DNA of 64,000 nucleotides from Dolomedes plantarius (Eukaryota; Arthropoda; Arachnida; Araneae; Dolomedidae): the NCBI GenBank assembly GCA_907164885.2, contig OU015500.1, positions 56,567,159 through 56,631,158 of the forward strand. The letters are read 5' to 3'. A program made the translations under genes and the position numbers. Below, piece by piece: positions 50,100-63,070 of the stretch. Below the pieces are notes generated by a model. The model worked only from the letters and a program-made list of their open reading frames with translations, was not told the DNA's origin and searched no databases. Each line of letters begins with the position of its first letter. Positions within the stretch are counted from its first letter, which is position 1.

Positions 50100-50602
50100 C
50101 AATGGATGAACAACGTTTTATTAAAGACGATTGTATCGCAATCGAGCTATGAACGTATTAAAATATAATTTGAAAAAATGGACTTATGGGTGTTCGCAGT
50201 TAGAACTTTATCCAGAATTACCAAAGCAGCATAGATACCCTTTTACTATTTGCCACCACTTAGATTTGTGAAAAAAAGTTTCATCACTTTTACACATCAA
50301 AACAAAGCCGAATCGCTTAAATGCATCTGATTGACTTACGCGTGGCTCTTTAAAAGAATAGCCTCCTTTTAAAATGATAATTAAGAACAAACAATAACAA
50401 CGTAGCCATTAAAAATGTAGATATTGTTTTATATGTAATAATTTGTATGTATTGTAAGTGCATTAATATTTTTATGCAGTTATAAATTATCTTGCAATAA
50501 AGTCCTTTTCCTATATAAAAAAGAAACATTTTTCAAGAGGGTGCGAGAGCTTATTTTCATAATTAAGGGGCTGTTGATTATTGAAAAGTTTAAGAACCAC
50601 CG
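50100..50602 (+). pseudogene. hAT transposase C-terminal relic and terminal repeat
   Basis: Immediately right of the gap. A plus-strand frame reads LLLFATT, stop, ICEKKFHHFYTSKQSRIA, stop, MHLIDLRVAL. This corresponds to the FATTYLCE...F and DLRVAL signature at the end of hAT (Charlie/ZBED5-like) transposases. About 200 bp downstream, GTTTAAGAACCAC (50588-50600) is the complement of a GTGGTTCTTAAAC hAT terminus. Three stops or more make it inactive. The rest of the element would lie in or beyond the gap. Confidence 0.7.
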
Positions 50603-53600
50603 TGTTTGCACGGTGCTACAACTTGCTGGAAGTAACCTCTGTTAAATCACAATCATCACGTTGATTTACGAACTGTCCGAAAAATGTGCAGGTACACACC
50701 ATCCGCGTCAAATAAAATGGGGCGTATGATAAACCGACTCACTATGCACCATCATCCCATTTTTTATCAAGGTTTAGTTTGTTGGCAACAGGATTTTTCA
50801 GCGTCCAATATATGGGATTTTTTTTTGCAAGAAAAGTACCCTCTATTTTGTAGGAAATAGGGGTCCCTCCCAGCATCGCATAAATGCAATTGATTACAAT
50901 ACCGTAAGGTATGTGGCGTACGGAAATGATACGACAAATGGAACCTCCCTTCATCTGATAGCAACAGTGATGTGATGTGTCATCTACTGAGAAACACATT
51001 TTACGGTCTTTCGTTCAGATTGCTTCACTCTAGTGAGAGTTATTACAGATATTCGGGGCTTCTCTCGAGTAAATCCCCTGATCTAACTTTATGCAGCGTC
51101 TAAGTGAGCAATATTAGGAATGAAATGTTAAGATCAATTTCCTCTTCATAATTTCATAATTTGCATTGGTGTCCAACTATCAAGTGAATAGCTTCTCTGC
51201 TTGAAGAATTTGACAATAATATCCAATTAAGTAGGTATAAATCAAATTAAAAGGCATATCAAAAGTATCAAAACATATCTTAAGTTTACCGACCACTTAT
51301 GCATCAATAGAACCAGCATTTCTTACTAAGAAAACACTGCTATATTTTTATATTTTTTTTCGGTGAGGGGGGGGGGGGGGGGGGGGTGGGGAGGGTGCTA
51401 CTTGTAAAGTAACGTGACTGGATGAAAATACTTTTAACATTTAAACGATGGAGCTATAGACCAATATTGATTTTCTTTTAATATATTACATATTTAGCAG
51501 AAATAAGCTAATTGTAATATTAAAGTGGCATCATCATTAAATATAAACATTACAATATTGTTGCAACTAAAGCCGAATTGCAAAGTTGTATTGGATGACG
51601 TGCAATAATTATCTTTAACAGCATCTGGTTAATACAATCTAATATAATTCATAGGCCAATCTTTTATTTTTATTAAGCGTGTTATTATGAATAATATCAG
51701 AGGTATATAAAATAAAATTAATTTCAAATTTCATGAGTGGTAAAAATCGGTTAGCTGCATGCTGCCTTTTAGCTTGACATTAAAGTAAAAATAAATAAAT
51801 TATTTCTCCACTTCATATGCATTAAGATCATTCTAACATTTCGATATATTTATTAATTCAGAAATTTTACTAATGAACTGTGAATGCTAAAGATGCATTA
51901 ATAGAAATAAAACGAAGGGTTAATTAAAAAAATAGAAAAAAGAAAGAACTTATGTGGCATTAAGGTTTGAAACTAATTAGACTACTTATGAAATGTAATA
52001 CAAAAAATCCCAAGTGGCCTTCAATTAAGGAAAATAAAATAAAGACCCAAAATATTGTCAAATAATTTATTACCGTTATTTATATTTAAAAATATTATCA
52101 ACTTTTGCCTAATTCATTTCTGGGAACCATTTCTTTTCTCTTAGGAAAACTGTTTATTTTTAAGGTCTGATGCGCTTTCGTTCGTAGTGTGATTTTTTTT
52201 ATAAATTTTAAATCGACTTTCTAATGAAGCAATATTCATTTTAATACAACATTGAAACACAAGGGAATATTAACAACTTTTAAACTTCATAATAGTCGTA
52301 TTTTAATCCCATTAAACTGAATTGAATTTAAAAAAATACGGTATAAAATAATTTTATGTCAAATTTTCTAAGATTTTGCTATAAATAGAAATGTACTAAT
52401 AGAAAGGTAAAAATATATTTTCTAATTATGCGGAAAATAAAATTTGTATATACTTGTGTATATGTAAACACATGTTATGCCAAAACATATTATAATTATT
52501 AAATTTGCGTAACATTAATTGCTGGACTTAGAAGTAACCCTTTTGATTGGTGCAGTTTCCGTTTTATAATTTTTATATCCAACCTTAAATACTTCTATCT
52601 CAGGAATGCGCTTGTATAGTTCATCAAGGACATGTAAACGGTCCAACTGTGGCTTTATGGGGAATATTTTGGTATATGAGTGAAGAAATCATAAATAATC
52701 TTCCTCAGTACATTTGTGAGGGTTTGACGGATCGTTTGTCTTTGAGTACCAGTGTGAAGAGATGATTTAAAGTGATGTATAATTTCGTTTGTAAAACATT
52801 TTCTGGTAGCAGACATGTGTAAAGATCATTTGGTATATGGCGGGAGTTCGGCAGGGTGAGAAAACGGAAAATAGTGAGAAAAGAAGAAGTGACAAAATAA
52901 ATGTTTGTGTTAAGAATGCGAAATTTATTGACATACTTCAATCTCTGGCCAACTACAACATTTGTATGACGGACATGCAATATTTTTTATCGTTTACACA
53001 CACGAACATGCCAAATTGCCCTTGAGCAAACTAATAGCTCATAATAATGAAAAACCCTTAAATATAGTAGAAATTTAAATCGTCGAAAGAGTTGCTGACA
53101 ACCGAAGGGATGTCTACATGAAAGGACAAATGTTTTATACATTTAATTTCAATGGTTTTCCAACCAGGTTCTGCAAGAAACTTACAGGAAGACATCTGAT
53201 AAAGAGAACAAATATAAATCGCCTTACGTGTTCAGATACTTAACAAATAAATGTTGGATTTCCGATACAATAATTTGTAACTTCATTGTAGTGATCCATA
53301 ACAAAATAATCTTACAATCGCAAAATTTGACAAAAATGTTTTCAAATTACAAGATACTTTGAATTAACAAACACGATTATTTTGGTTATCATCTAATTTT
53401 GGAGACCATATTGGGCATACTCAACAAAGTTGTAAAAAATTATCACTCCGAAAATTACGCTCTATCACCATAAATACTTATTTTATAAAGAGCAAAAAAC
53501 CTATTTCATCCTGTGGGTAATATCTAATAGAAATTTCTTCTGGAAATTTTAAATAGAGATTATTCGCACTAGAAGTTATATACTCGAATTTGATTTAAAC

Positions 53601-53639
53601 AGTAATAAATGAATTATTAAGGATTTTTTAACCAATGCG
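50603..53639. other. AT-rich stretch with a poly-G tract, no gene recognised
   Basis: G20 at 51367-51386, followed by TGGGGAGGG, forms a potential G-quadruplex. A less AT-rich part (50600-51070) has minus frames without known motifs. The remainder is featureless. Confidence 0.45.
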
Positions 53640-53845
53640 GAGACACTTGTCGTGAAGACATTCGCCTATAATACACCACAGTTTGGTGGACGTTTTATTA
53701 TGGAGGCACCATATAGGCGGACCATATTACCCCCTATGAAGGGACAACACAAACGGAGGCATTTAGTGGCGGGACTCCGGGATTCGACCCGAGCACCCCT
53801 CAGCACCGAAAGTCAGCGCGCTGTACCACAAGACCGCCACAGGCC
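53640..53845 (-). mobile_element. tRNA-derived SINE
   Basis: On the minus strand 53840-53766 is a 75-base tRNA-like head. The 7-bp acceptor-type ends GTGGCGG/CCGCCAC pair perfectly. A box A-type TGGTACAGCGCGCTG and box B-type GGGTCGAATCCC are present. The T loop lacks a base and the anticodon stem pairs poorly, so it is not a functional tRNA. A ~120-bp GC-richer body follows (53765-53640), giving a SINE of about 200 bp. Plus-strand readings of this block as a 79-codon protein are spurious. Confidence 0.75.
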
Positions 53846-55253
53846 AGGAGTTATTAATGTAAAATATCCCGTATGGTTAACTCCTCAGTGACTAATCAAT
53901 TACCAAATGCCTAAAACCTAAATTTACTTCTAACGATTGTAATTCACTAATATGTTTCCTTATATTATCGTTAGTAGTTAGTGTTCCGATGGTATAACAA
54001 AAAATAAAGGAATATAATTGACAGAAATGTTTTCAAAGAATAATTATTTTGATAATTTAAATAATCAAATCGTGATATTGAAAAAAATATCACAATTTAT
54101 TCACCTTCAAAAATGATTGCAGGAACCAAAGTTGACATAATATTAGTCTCGAATGAAAATATTTCTTAAATAATGTGATTGCCACGAAAGCTAAAAAACA
54201 AATTTAACGGAGACCGAAACAACCTACTTTGAACCAGTTTAGGACAGCAATATAATTTTCATGATTAACTGCAGTCTTATTATTTTTGTAGTGGTGTCTT
54301 TTTTTTGACATATAATATTCATCTGTCTATAAAATGGATAACAAAACTGAGGTTATTAACCTACATTTTTAATATATAATTTCTGAATTAAAAATCGTTA
54401 TTTAAAGATATATCCACTAAAATTGTTAGGGAGATGTCGCGGAAAATTTTGAGTACTTTCAGCAGCAATTATGATGTAAAATTTAAGTTCACAATTTTAT
54501 CATTCAGATGTCATTTATAATAAAACTAATGTTTATTTGGAACTCCGTGAAATGCTTTTCAGTTAAATAAAACATCCCCACATTTGCGATTTTCGCCTAA
54601 GTGTCACAGTATCACATACATGGTAGAGAAAAATGAGTGTTAATCTAATCCAAACTATGTTTAGATTTAAAAAAAAATTTAGCTTAGAGGAAATAAACCT
54701 AAGTTTAAAATTAACCTAAGATTTAAAAAAAAAAATTTCAAATTTTTTATTACTATATAAGGACCAACTTTATTTTTTTATATTCAGGTTTAGCGTTAAT
54801 AATTAATAATTCCTTTGACATAGTCCTTAGAAATACTTTTGTTTTTACTATTTTACTAGAAATACGTTTATCGAAAATCTTTAATTTTTACCTTCAAAAT
54901 AAAAATTTCATGAAAAAATGCATGATTCGTATTCCAAAGAAATCTATACTTCTGTATCAATCAAATTCATTGCTATGTCAGTAATTATTCGCATATACTC
55001 TATATTATTAGAAATTGAGAGATTTTAATAAATTACTGTACTTTACCTATACCTTTTAAATTCTCCATTCTGTCATCACGTTTTTATATAGTCGTATAAA
55101 ATCCATGGACTAGTATAAATTTTCTTGTTTTACTTTTTACTTCATAAAAAATATGATTAAAATCTTCATTTAGATCAATTTGGACTGGAAATGTTTTTTA
55201 AGCTATATAATAGTATATGAGTTAAAAAGTATCTTTCTCTCTTTAATTTGCAG
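53846..55253. other. AT-rich spacer, nothing recognised
   Basis: Homopolymer A runs and no coding signal; the end is a pyrimidine tract leading to the acceptor described next. Confidence 0.4.
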
Positions 55254-55343
55254 GGATTAAAACGGTTGTCTGATAGCTGAATATGTATAACTAACTCGTC
55301 CAACAATACTGATGCGGTGTGAAGATGAAGACGTTGTATTTAT
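55254..55343 (+). other. Candidate short host exon with start codon
   Basis: A strong acceptor TCTTTCTCTCTTTAATTTGCAG ends at 55253 and a consensus donor GTAAGT begins at 55344. They delimit 90 bases that include ATG at 55325 and open codons MKTLYL in phase 1. This would suit a second exon carrying the 5' UTR end and the first residues of a signal peptide. No downstream continuation was identified. Paired consensus sites 90 bp apart do occur by chance in 64 kb of AT-rich DNA, so this is a suggestion only. Confidence 0.2.
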
Positions 55344-58300
55344 GTAAGTGTCGAGTGAAGTAAAATGAAGTCAAAATATCTTCCAACAACTATTATACCT
55401 CGTGGACGTCAAACATATGATAAAAGTATCAATTTGTGTCGTATTGAGCATCCCAGACGAAGCAACATTCGTAGCCTTGAATGGAATGTCTTGACGAAAT
55501 AAATCTGCATAGTGAAGAAATAAATGTTGCCTAGAAGTAGTAGAGGGACCGATTTGTCTTGCTGATCGGTAATATACTATAGAAGATTTGTCAGGTCATA
55601 TGTAACTAGTTGCTTGTAGGCAGTATTTCCGAAAAAGACGTCTTGCTACATAGAAGGAAAATTTATGTCAACAAAATGAGATAAATTTTAGATAGTTTCT
55701 TTGCAGATCAGTAAGCACAATTGTGATATCTCCTTTTATTAAGATGGGAAGTTCTTATGCTGAACAGTTTTCATTAGTACGATATTTAACTTTACTACAG
55801 TACAATATTTAGCATGCCATTACTCTAGATACACGCTTTTGTTACGTTCATCATTATGTAAAATTTTGAAAACTCCACTTTACTTAAATGTGTTCAATCA
55901 CATAGCATTTCTTTTTTTTTAAAATCTGAAGAACTATATAGCTACTGAAACCGGTAGATTGTGTTGTCCAACTGACTTTCTTGCCAATTTTTAAACTGTG
56001 TTCAGATCTGACTGAAATTTGCCTTTACCATTTTCTATGGACTAGAATGACTCTAGATAAGGTCCCAAATTTCCATGATTTTTTAAAATATAATCCTCTC
56101 TGATTTTTAAGTAATCACTTTAAGCCTCAAGATCCATTGTAGAAGTAAAATAATCCAAAATGGATATTTTCTTATGGGTACGTTATGTGTCCTGTTTTAA
56201 GTGCTCTTCCTCATTACGATATGATTTGTTTAAAAAAGCTTTTCCTCTATAACCTCATGGACCATAAATGCTAAAAACTCTGATACAACCTTTTACTCAC
56301 ACTGTTATTTTTATTCGTATCAAAAAGAAATCTTTCTATCCAGGGAGGTGAACTTATATTACTATATTATCAATTTACATCAGTATTTCCCGTAAAAATT
56401 CTGAGAATAAGGTACAATGCATCATTGATAGTTTTCTTCTTGCAGTCTTCTTCTGGGTCCACGATATACATGTTTACTTATATTAACTAAATATTTAACA
56501 TTATTTCTAATTGTAATTCCGGCACTTAGCCGTCATTAAGAAACCACTGTCATGAAATATAATTTCAATTCAAATTTCACAACTGGTCAACACTCAGTGC
56601 CGATTCCTCACACTGGAAGCCGTTGCTTTCCTACATACGTTTATTTGAATAAGTGCCTTTTGTGCACAGTTTAAAGGTACACTTTATACTTTCGTTTATT
56701 TAACAGAATTCACATTTTTTAAGACAGTGGCCAGAATTCTAGTTTCATTTAAATCACCAAATTGTTTTGCACGAAAAATAAAGACTATTATAAAGCACAT
56801 GTTTTAGTATAAAGTGATAAAGGTCTGAATTTGAAAAAAAATTAAAACATATTCCCGTTTAAAAAACAATATAAGAAAACTTTTAAAAAAACTTAAAGCA
56901 GATTTCAGTATATAAACAGACATACAATTTTTTTTTCGTTTGTTACATATATATTCTCTCTAAAATATTTGTCACTGAAATATGGAACCCAAATTTCTTC
57001 TTTAAACTCCAAATCCCCTCAAAATCTTTCTCATGTAATAAGTTAGTTACTATTTATTATCTTCGTTAATAATTATTTTTCAACAGGATTCCAATATTTA
57101 ACTCCAACACAAAATTTAAGGAATGTGAGTGCACATGATGAAAACACCCTAAATTAAATAATATTTAAACGCTTAATGATCTCTGTAGCCATATAATAAT
57201 TCTTATGACTGTAAAACGGATATGTATAAAATTTAAAACTAATAAATAAATAAGTAAATAAGCATTAGGTATGAAATTTTCATTGTCTCTTATAACAAAT
57301 GACAAAGAACACATGAAAAAAAAAATATCCACTAGCTTCTGAAATGTAAACAATGTAACTTCTCCCATATAACTTTCCATTTTCTTCCTACACAAGGAAT
57401 GAAATATAGTACTTTGTAACGATAGACTTTATTATGCATACAGTACATATCCTGCGTGAAAAATTCTCATAAATCAAAAATGCTTGTACGTTACTGTGAT
57501 AAAATATATGTATAAATCATACTTGTACAATTTTTATGGAAGAACTAATGCAGTTGCCATATTATTGAGTGCTTTAATTCTTTTAATCTTACGTTTTACA
57601 GTTAAATTCAATTTACTAAATCGTAATTGTATGCAAAATATCGAAGATTAGAATATTTTCAAACATTGAATAGAATCTCAATATGCATTCACTCATTATA
57701 TCAAAAACTCGATTCTCTTATTTTAAAATGACGACCGACATTTTACGTACTTATATAATTTAAAAATATAAGAACTAAGTTTAATTTCTCACACTTATTA
57801 TATTTTAAAGACTGTTATATTTAAAATCTCTTAGGAGAAATTTTGTTTAATTCAATTACGTTATTTGAATATAAATTCTGACATTTGGCATTAAAAATAG
57901 TTCACATTCACTTGAATTAATATTGAGTAATCTAAACATAATTATTTTCTAAACATTAAATGCTTATAAGATAGTAATTGTACACTTGAATGTCTTATGA
58001 TTTTTTTTGTCATCTGGCATAACAACTATTTATCCGTGCCTCTTCTATTTTGAAATACTTATGAGAAAATTTACTGTTTTGTATTTCTAAAATTAAAGAA
58101 CAAAGTAAACATTTCTCTGCTTTCCATCTGGCAAATATTAATTTAATCAACCATATCATTCCCACCCTTATCAGTTACAAATTTAAAAATGCACCTTCTC
58201 ATTCCTCTTATTTCTAAATTTGCATTTGAATTTAGACTTGATTTATTTTCCTTAGAGATATAAATTTATTGAATATAGTGTAGACTGATTCTAGTTTTGT

Positions 58301-58617
58301 TGTTCACTGTTATTGCTTTCTCTGTTTTATTGTTCAGTCTACAGTTGTCTTTGTAATGTTCCATTTGAAATTTAAAAAAAAAAATCCTTAGAGCCTGGGT
58401 ACTTTCATACTGCTGATCTTTAAAGAACGGACATGTCTACCTATAAATTTATACTTGAATTTTCCGTCAATGTAGTCTTTTCATAAGTCTTTAGAGAGTA
58501 AACGATATTGGTTCTAGGTTTAACAGATCATTTAAAAATTTCACAGCACTTTAAATATTTTAGCGGATCATATTACACGAAAACCCTAGGTATCACGAGA
58601 CCTTTTGTATATTAAAA
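55344..58617. other. AT-rich non-coding stretch, nothing recognised
   Basis: Open frames such as 57165-57395 (minus) are AT-driven and motif-free. No terminal repeats or RNA genes seen. Confidence 0.4.
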
Positions 58618-60151
58618 CCCATTAACCGCTGGTGTTGCGTTGACGCAAAGGTCAAAATAAATGCGTATAAAAATTTAGCTATCAAATGAATTTTATGTTA
58701 ACAGTAGTTTTTGAGTAGGGTTAATAATCGAATTGAAAAATATTTGCCTTGAACTGTTCTTTTAATTAATTTACGAGTTCCAAACTTAGAGAGATAGTTA
58801 AGCATTTTTGAACGAGAAATTTCTCCTGGTCTTTTTCACAGAAGAAATATAGGGAGACAAACGTGAGATTTAGGGGTGATTTATTTTTAGCTAAGGTCAA
58901 AGTTTATCAGAACATTCCATCAATCGGTTGATTTTGTTTGGGTGGGGGAGGAAAAAAAAACAGGTGTTGCTTTGGCACAACGTCAGCGGGAAAAGGGTAT
59001 TCACATGTGTCGCTTGAATCCGTGGAACTTTCCCATGTTCTGTGGTTATAGAAATGCCTAAAACTAGATACTTTACGTTTAAAGAAGTTCTTCAAAGAAT
59101 TTTAGACTAAGATTCAGATAATGATGACGAGAATTAAACTGATATTGTTGTTATTCTACCAGTGACAGCAGAGGCTAGTGATGAAGAAGAAGGAAATGAT
59201 AATGTTTGGAATAGTGACAATGATGATTTACCATGCGATACTGCTGTCGAAATTGAAGTGTGAGTAAAAAAGAAGTTTTTGCCTCCTATAAGCAGTACAA
59301 GTTTTTCGAAAAAAATTTTAAAAAGACAAAAACTGAAGATTTGAAATGGATAAAGAAGGGACCATTGAATATGTCTCAGCCAAAAAATGAAGATAAAGAT
59401 CAAATCGGAACTATGAAAAGTATAATACAAGATAAAACTAGTGCAGAGATTTTTGATCTTCTCTTTGGCTCAGAGGTTTATTCCCTTCTCGTCGAATAGA
59501 CAAACTCATGTGCCCAACAAAAGAATCACCCTCATTTTTTAGCATCTGAAGCCTACATGAGATGATTCATTGGAATATTGTTGCCGACGGGATATTATTC
59601 TTTACCCCAGGAAGAAATTTACTGATCTCTTGATAAGGACATTCAGCATGCAAAAGCGTTACGTGGAGAACGTGGACATTTTATTGTCAAGTCTGAAGAT
59701 AGCAGAAGACTGCGTAGTAAACAATGCCATAGCCAGACAATTTATCCATGCAAAGTTTGTCACGTTACTCTACATCGTGATTATAGTGAAGCTTTTCGTG
59801 ACAGAAACTGTTTTCTGGATATAATAAGTAATTTTGTAAAGGAAAAATAAGTTAAATCTTTATAATAAATAAATTACCTGTAAAGTGATCATTATCTTTC
59901 TAAAGTGTAATAAAGTTAAAAAAAATTCCCAGTGCTCAAATCAAAGAAAACTCTGCAGAAGTTTAGTTGAACTCACTTAATGTCAATACTCTTATTCCGC
60001 TGACGTTGCGCGAACGCAACACTCGATTTTTCGAAAGTTAAGACCAGTTTTGTTATTTTACCCATAAATTAATGTTGTATATGTTCAAATGAATAGCCAA
60101 TATTATTTGTATAAAAAAAATTCACCCCTTATAGTTTTGGCGGTTAATGGG
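58618..60151 (+). mobile_element. piggyBac deletion derivative
   Basis: 1,534 bp with ends CCCATTAACCGCTGG and the complement of CCCATTAACCGCCAA. The right flank is TTAA (60152-60155); on the left TTAA (58612-58615) is separated from CCC by AA, probably later mutation. Subterminal palindromes TTGCGT-TG-ACGCAA (58635-58648) and GTTGCG-CGAA-CGCAAC (60005-60020) lie near both ends. It contains the remains of the transposase. Confidence 0.85.
59054..59850 (+). pseudogene. piggyBac (PGBD-like) transposase, internally deleted
   Basis: Starts MPKTRYFTFKEVLQRILD followed by an acidic tract (DSDNDDEN, SDEEEGNDN, WNSDNDDLP), typical of piggyBac N-termini. In a shifted frame come WIKKGP and IFDLLFGSEVYSLLVEQTN, then FIGILLPTGYYSLPQEEIY, the start of the DDE_Tnp_1_7 domain. 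It then jumps to the C-terminal cysteine-rich end (KQCHSQTIYPCKVCHVTLH...NCF), ending with TAA at 59850. The whole central region with the three catalytic Asp residues is missing. Stops (TAG 59498, two TGA) and a frameshift add to the decay. About 265 codons remain of the ~550-600 usual for the family. Confidence 0.85.
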
Positions 60152-60739
60152 TTAACTTATACTTCCCACAAAAGGTTAGAAAATGTCTGAGTTGCACTCA
60201 AAAAAGGGCGGGGAAATAAGTGGGTGTGAATCTTAACTAATTTGGTAAATATTTTTTTCATGAGCAGAAGCATTCATAATCTGCAGGGTTTTAACATAAA
60301 TTTCATTTTTTGCTTTTGTATATTCATTTGTATATTATAATTATCAATTATTAGCATTTTACAATAAATATTGAAATAATGTAAAAAAGGAAGAGTATAT
60401 TAAAAATTTTAAAAAAAATGTTATGAAGACAGATATGAATCTGCGATTGTAAATATTTTTTCTTTGCAATTATCAAATTATTTCGTGTGTTGTAAGACGA
60501 AATTTTAAAACACTTTTTCACCTATAACAATTTCCTAAAAATTTCCTTTTATATTTAAGAAAGCATAAAATAATATATTATTCACTGTATCCATTTCATA
60601 TATGATATAAAACATAAATGGTATTTGTTTTACAATGTTAATTCCAATTTCCAAATTTAAACTACCTTAAATAATTTTCTTATTGAACATTGCCAATGAG
60701 AGGTTCTGTCTCAGTCAAACTTTACAAACATTAAGGAAA

Positions 60740-61035
60740 TTGCATTTAATGTATATATATTTTCATTTTTCATTTCATTTCGTTTTTCAATTTATTCAGA
60801 CATAATGAATTTTTACTTAAATTAATCTCTAAAAGAGTTCTTTTAAATATGTATAGAAATATTTAAAAGAAATCTTTTAGAGACTAACCTTAACGAAATC
60901 GCAACTGAATTGCATTTAATGTTTATATATTTTTATTTTTCATTTAATTTCTTTTTCAATTTATTCAGAAATAATGAATTTTTACTCTAATTAATCTCTA
61001 AAAGATTTCTTTTAAATATGCATAGAACTATTTAA
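60740..61035 (+). repeat. 170-bp tandem duplication with internal hairpin
   Basis: Units start TTGCATTTAATGT at 60740 and 60910; the second is partial. The first contains a hairpin with 25-bp arms and two mismatches (60826-60850, 60859-60883), loop of 8 bases, arm TCTCTAAAAGAGTTC... Non-coding. Confidence 0.85.
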
Positions 61036-62319
61036 TAAGACATTTTAAATATTACAACAGATATAGAACATAACAATGCAATAAGAATTAGGAAATGAAA
61101 ACAAGAAAAATAAAAAAACAAATCCAAAAATCTTTTATATTGTACAACATCGTTAAAAACTATTGACTGTGAGATTCCTCAAAACTGACCGAATGTTAAA
61201 AAAATGTATCTCATCCACACAAGCAAAACAAAGTTTCTTTGATTTAAACCTATATCACGAGAATATGCTGTTTTGCAAGTCCAATAAGTTAAGAAATGTC
61301 TGAGTATTTGCATTTATATTTGAATGCACACTCTTGAAATTACTCTCATATAACCCTGCATTGCCCTATGCAAATGTATTGCAAGAAGTTTCAAGAATTG
61401 GAAAACTTCGTTCTTCTCAATCTAACAATTTTTTTCCTGGCATGATATTTTAGATTTTTAAACTAATTTTTTTTTCCTACACTTTATTAAAGCTTTTTAA
61501 ATGAAAGAAAAAAATGTGAATTTTTGCATTAAATTATAGTTAAAGTGTCTTAAGAGGCCTGCAAAGGGCTGTAATGCAAATGCAAGATTGATATGTTAAT
61601 GATTGGAATCTTAAAGACAGCTTTTTAGAAACTTCTGGTAGTACAATTGGTCTTGAACAAAATCTTTTGCTGTTTCAAAATATTAATTAAAAAATAGGCC
61701 CAGTTAAACAATCTCAACCTTCAATGAGATTTCGGCCATCTACGTAACTTAACAAACAGCTCTCTATTACCTTACCCTTTAAATATTTTTTCACTTTTTA
61801 TTTTTCTTCCTAAATTTAAAATCGTAAATGAATGTACACAATTATATTAACTATAATAACTAATATGAGTTTGATAAATATCCATTTACCTATACGTAAT
61901 TCTAATAAAATTAGCTACTCATATGTTTCACAGGACAGTTGCCTAAAACTGCGGATAAAAGTCAATACTTCACGGTGAAGATATCGGTTTTCAAAACGGA
62001 TTAAAGGAGCGGAAACTGCTTCGGTGAAGTTTTATTAAAAGAACAGTTCAATTTGAACCAATAATTTAAGAGAGCATTTTAATTGTACATTATTCATTAT
62101 TTCTTTTATACCTACGAGAATAATTTGTCTTCCTTTTTTGATGAAAATAGAGTATTTCTCACACTAAAATTATGTTTAGTGAGCTGTGTTTCGTCGCAAC
62201 TGAAAATCGTTCATCTAACATTTCATATTTGTTAATTACCTGAAATTCAGCGGTTGGTGGCAGGTTTAGAAACACTCGAGCATTCTAGACCTGATACTAT
62301 GTAGCTAATGAACAGCCTT
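61036..62319. other. AT-rich spacer, nothing recognised
   Basis: No frame with a motif; GC content rises after about 61930 towards the LINE relic. Confidence 0.4.
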
Positions 62320-63070
62320 TTGGACAAATAATCAGTATTTTTCAAGGAGCTTTCGATAACCTGCGATGGAAGTCGATCCTAGATAGAATAACTACGGCAC
62401 CATGTCCAAATTACTTAAGAACAACCCTCTCCTCCTGATTGAGTAACATATACGTTACTCTGGAGAAGAATGGAATAAAAACTGAAAAGCAAACTTACGC
62501 GGGCTGCCCACAGGACAGCTATTTAGAACATAGTGGCGGTGCCTATGTTCCACCTGCTATGGAACATAGTGGAGGACACAGCCCTGGCCCAGCCATGCCT
62601 GAATTCCATCATTTACGGACGATTTCCTCTTAACTATAAAAGGCTTGGATAAGCAAACGCTAACTAAAAACATAAAAGACAACATAGGAAAATTCAGACG
62701 TTGGGTAGAGAGACATAGACTCAATATTAATTGGGACAAAATTCAAATAATGTACTATAACAAGCCGCGCTACCCAGGAGCCCTAGGATTACTTAAAAAA
62801 GATAAATCAGAAGGAATAAAAGTTAAAAACAAAGCAATCCACTCGGTGTATTACATTAAATATCTAGGGATATTAATAAACAGCTCACACAATTGGAATA
62901 CAGATTGTAAGAACCAGGTCCACAAGGTCAGATAAGCAGATCAACTTCCTAGAGAAACTCACCAAGAAGCGCTGGGGTGTCCAAGTATAATAAAAATATG
63001 GTACAAAAGAAAAAAAATTCTAACGTACGGGGCTCCAATCTGTCGACTCAAGGAGCAGAAAAAGTGACTG
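62320..63070 (+). pseudogene. LINE reverse transcriptase relic (R1/Jockey-like)
   Basis: Plus-strand remnant of a non-LTR retrotransposon ORF2. Across three frames the reverse transcriptase motifs appear in order. FQGAFDNLRWKSIL (catalytic motif A, 62340) comes first, then GCPQDS (motif B, normally GCPQGS, 62500) and FTDDFLLTIKG (motif C, normally FADD, 62612). The thumb-side sequence LNINWDKIQIMYYN and IKYLGILINSSHNWN follows, and finally ILTYGAPIC at 63021. The piece between motifs B and C contains a small duplication of GGAACATAGTGG-type sequence. Frameshifts and stops show it is dead. Clade assignment within the R1/Jockey/I group is tentative. Confidence 0.85.

Noticed and set aside
49868..50152. 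Open frames crossing the N run
   Set aside because: They are open only because the unknown bases cannot encode stops.
50742..50999. 85-codon minus frame, checked as a Tc1 fragment
   Set aside because: No DDE or HTH motif in any frame; similarity could not be supported.
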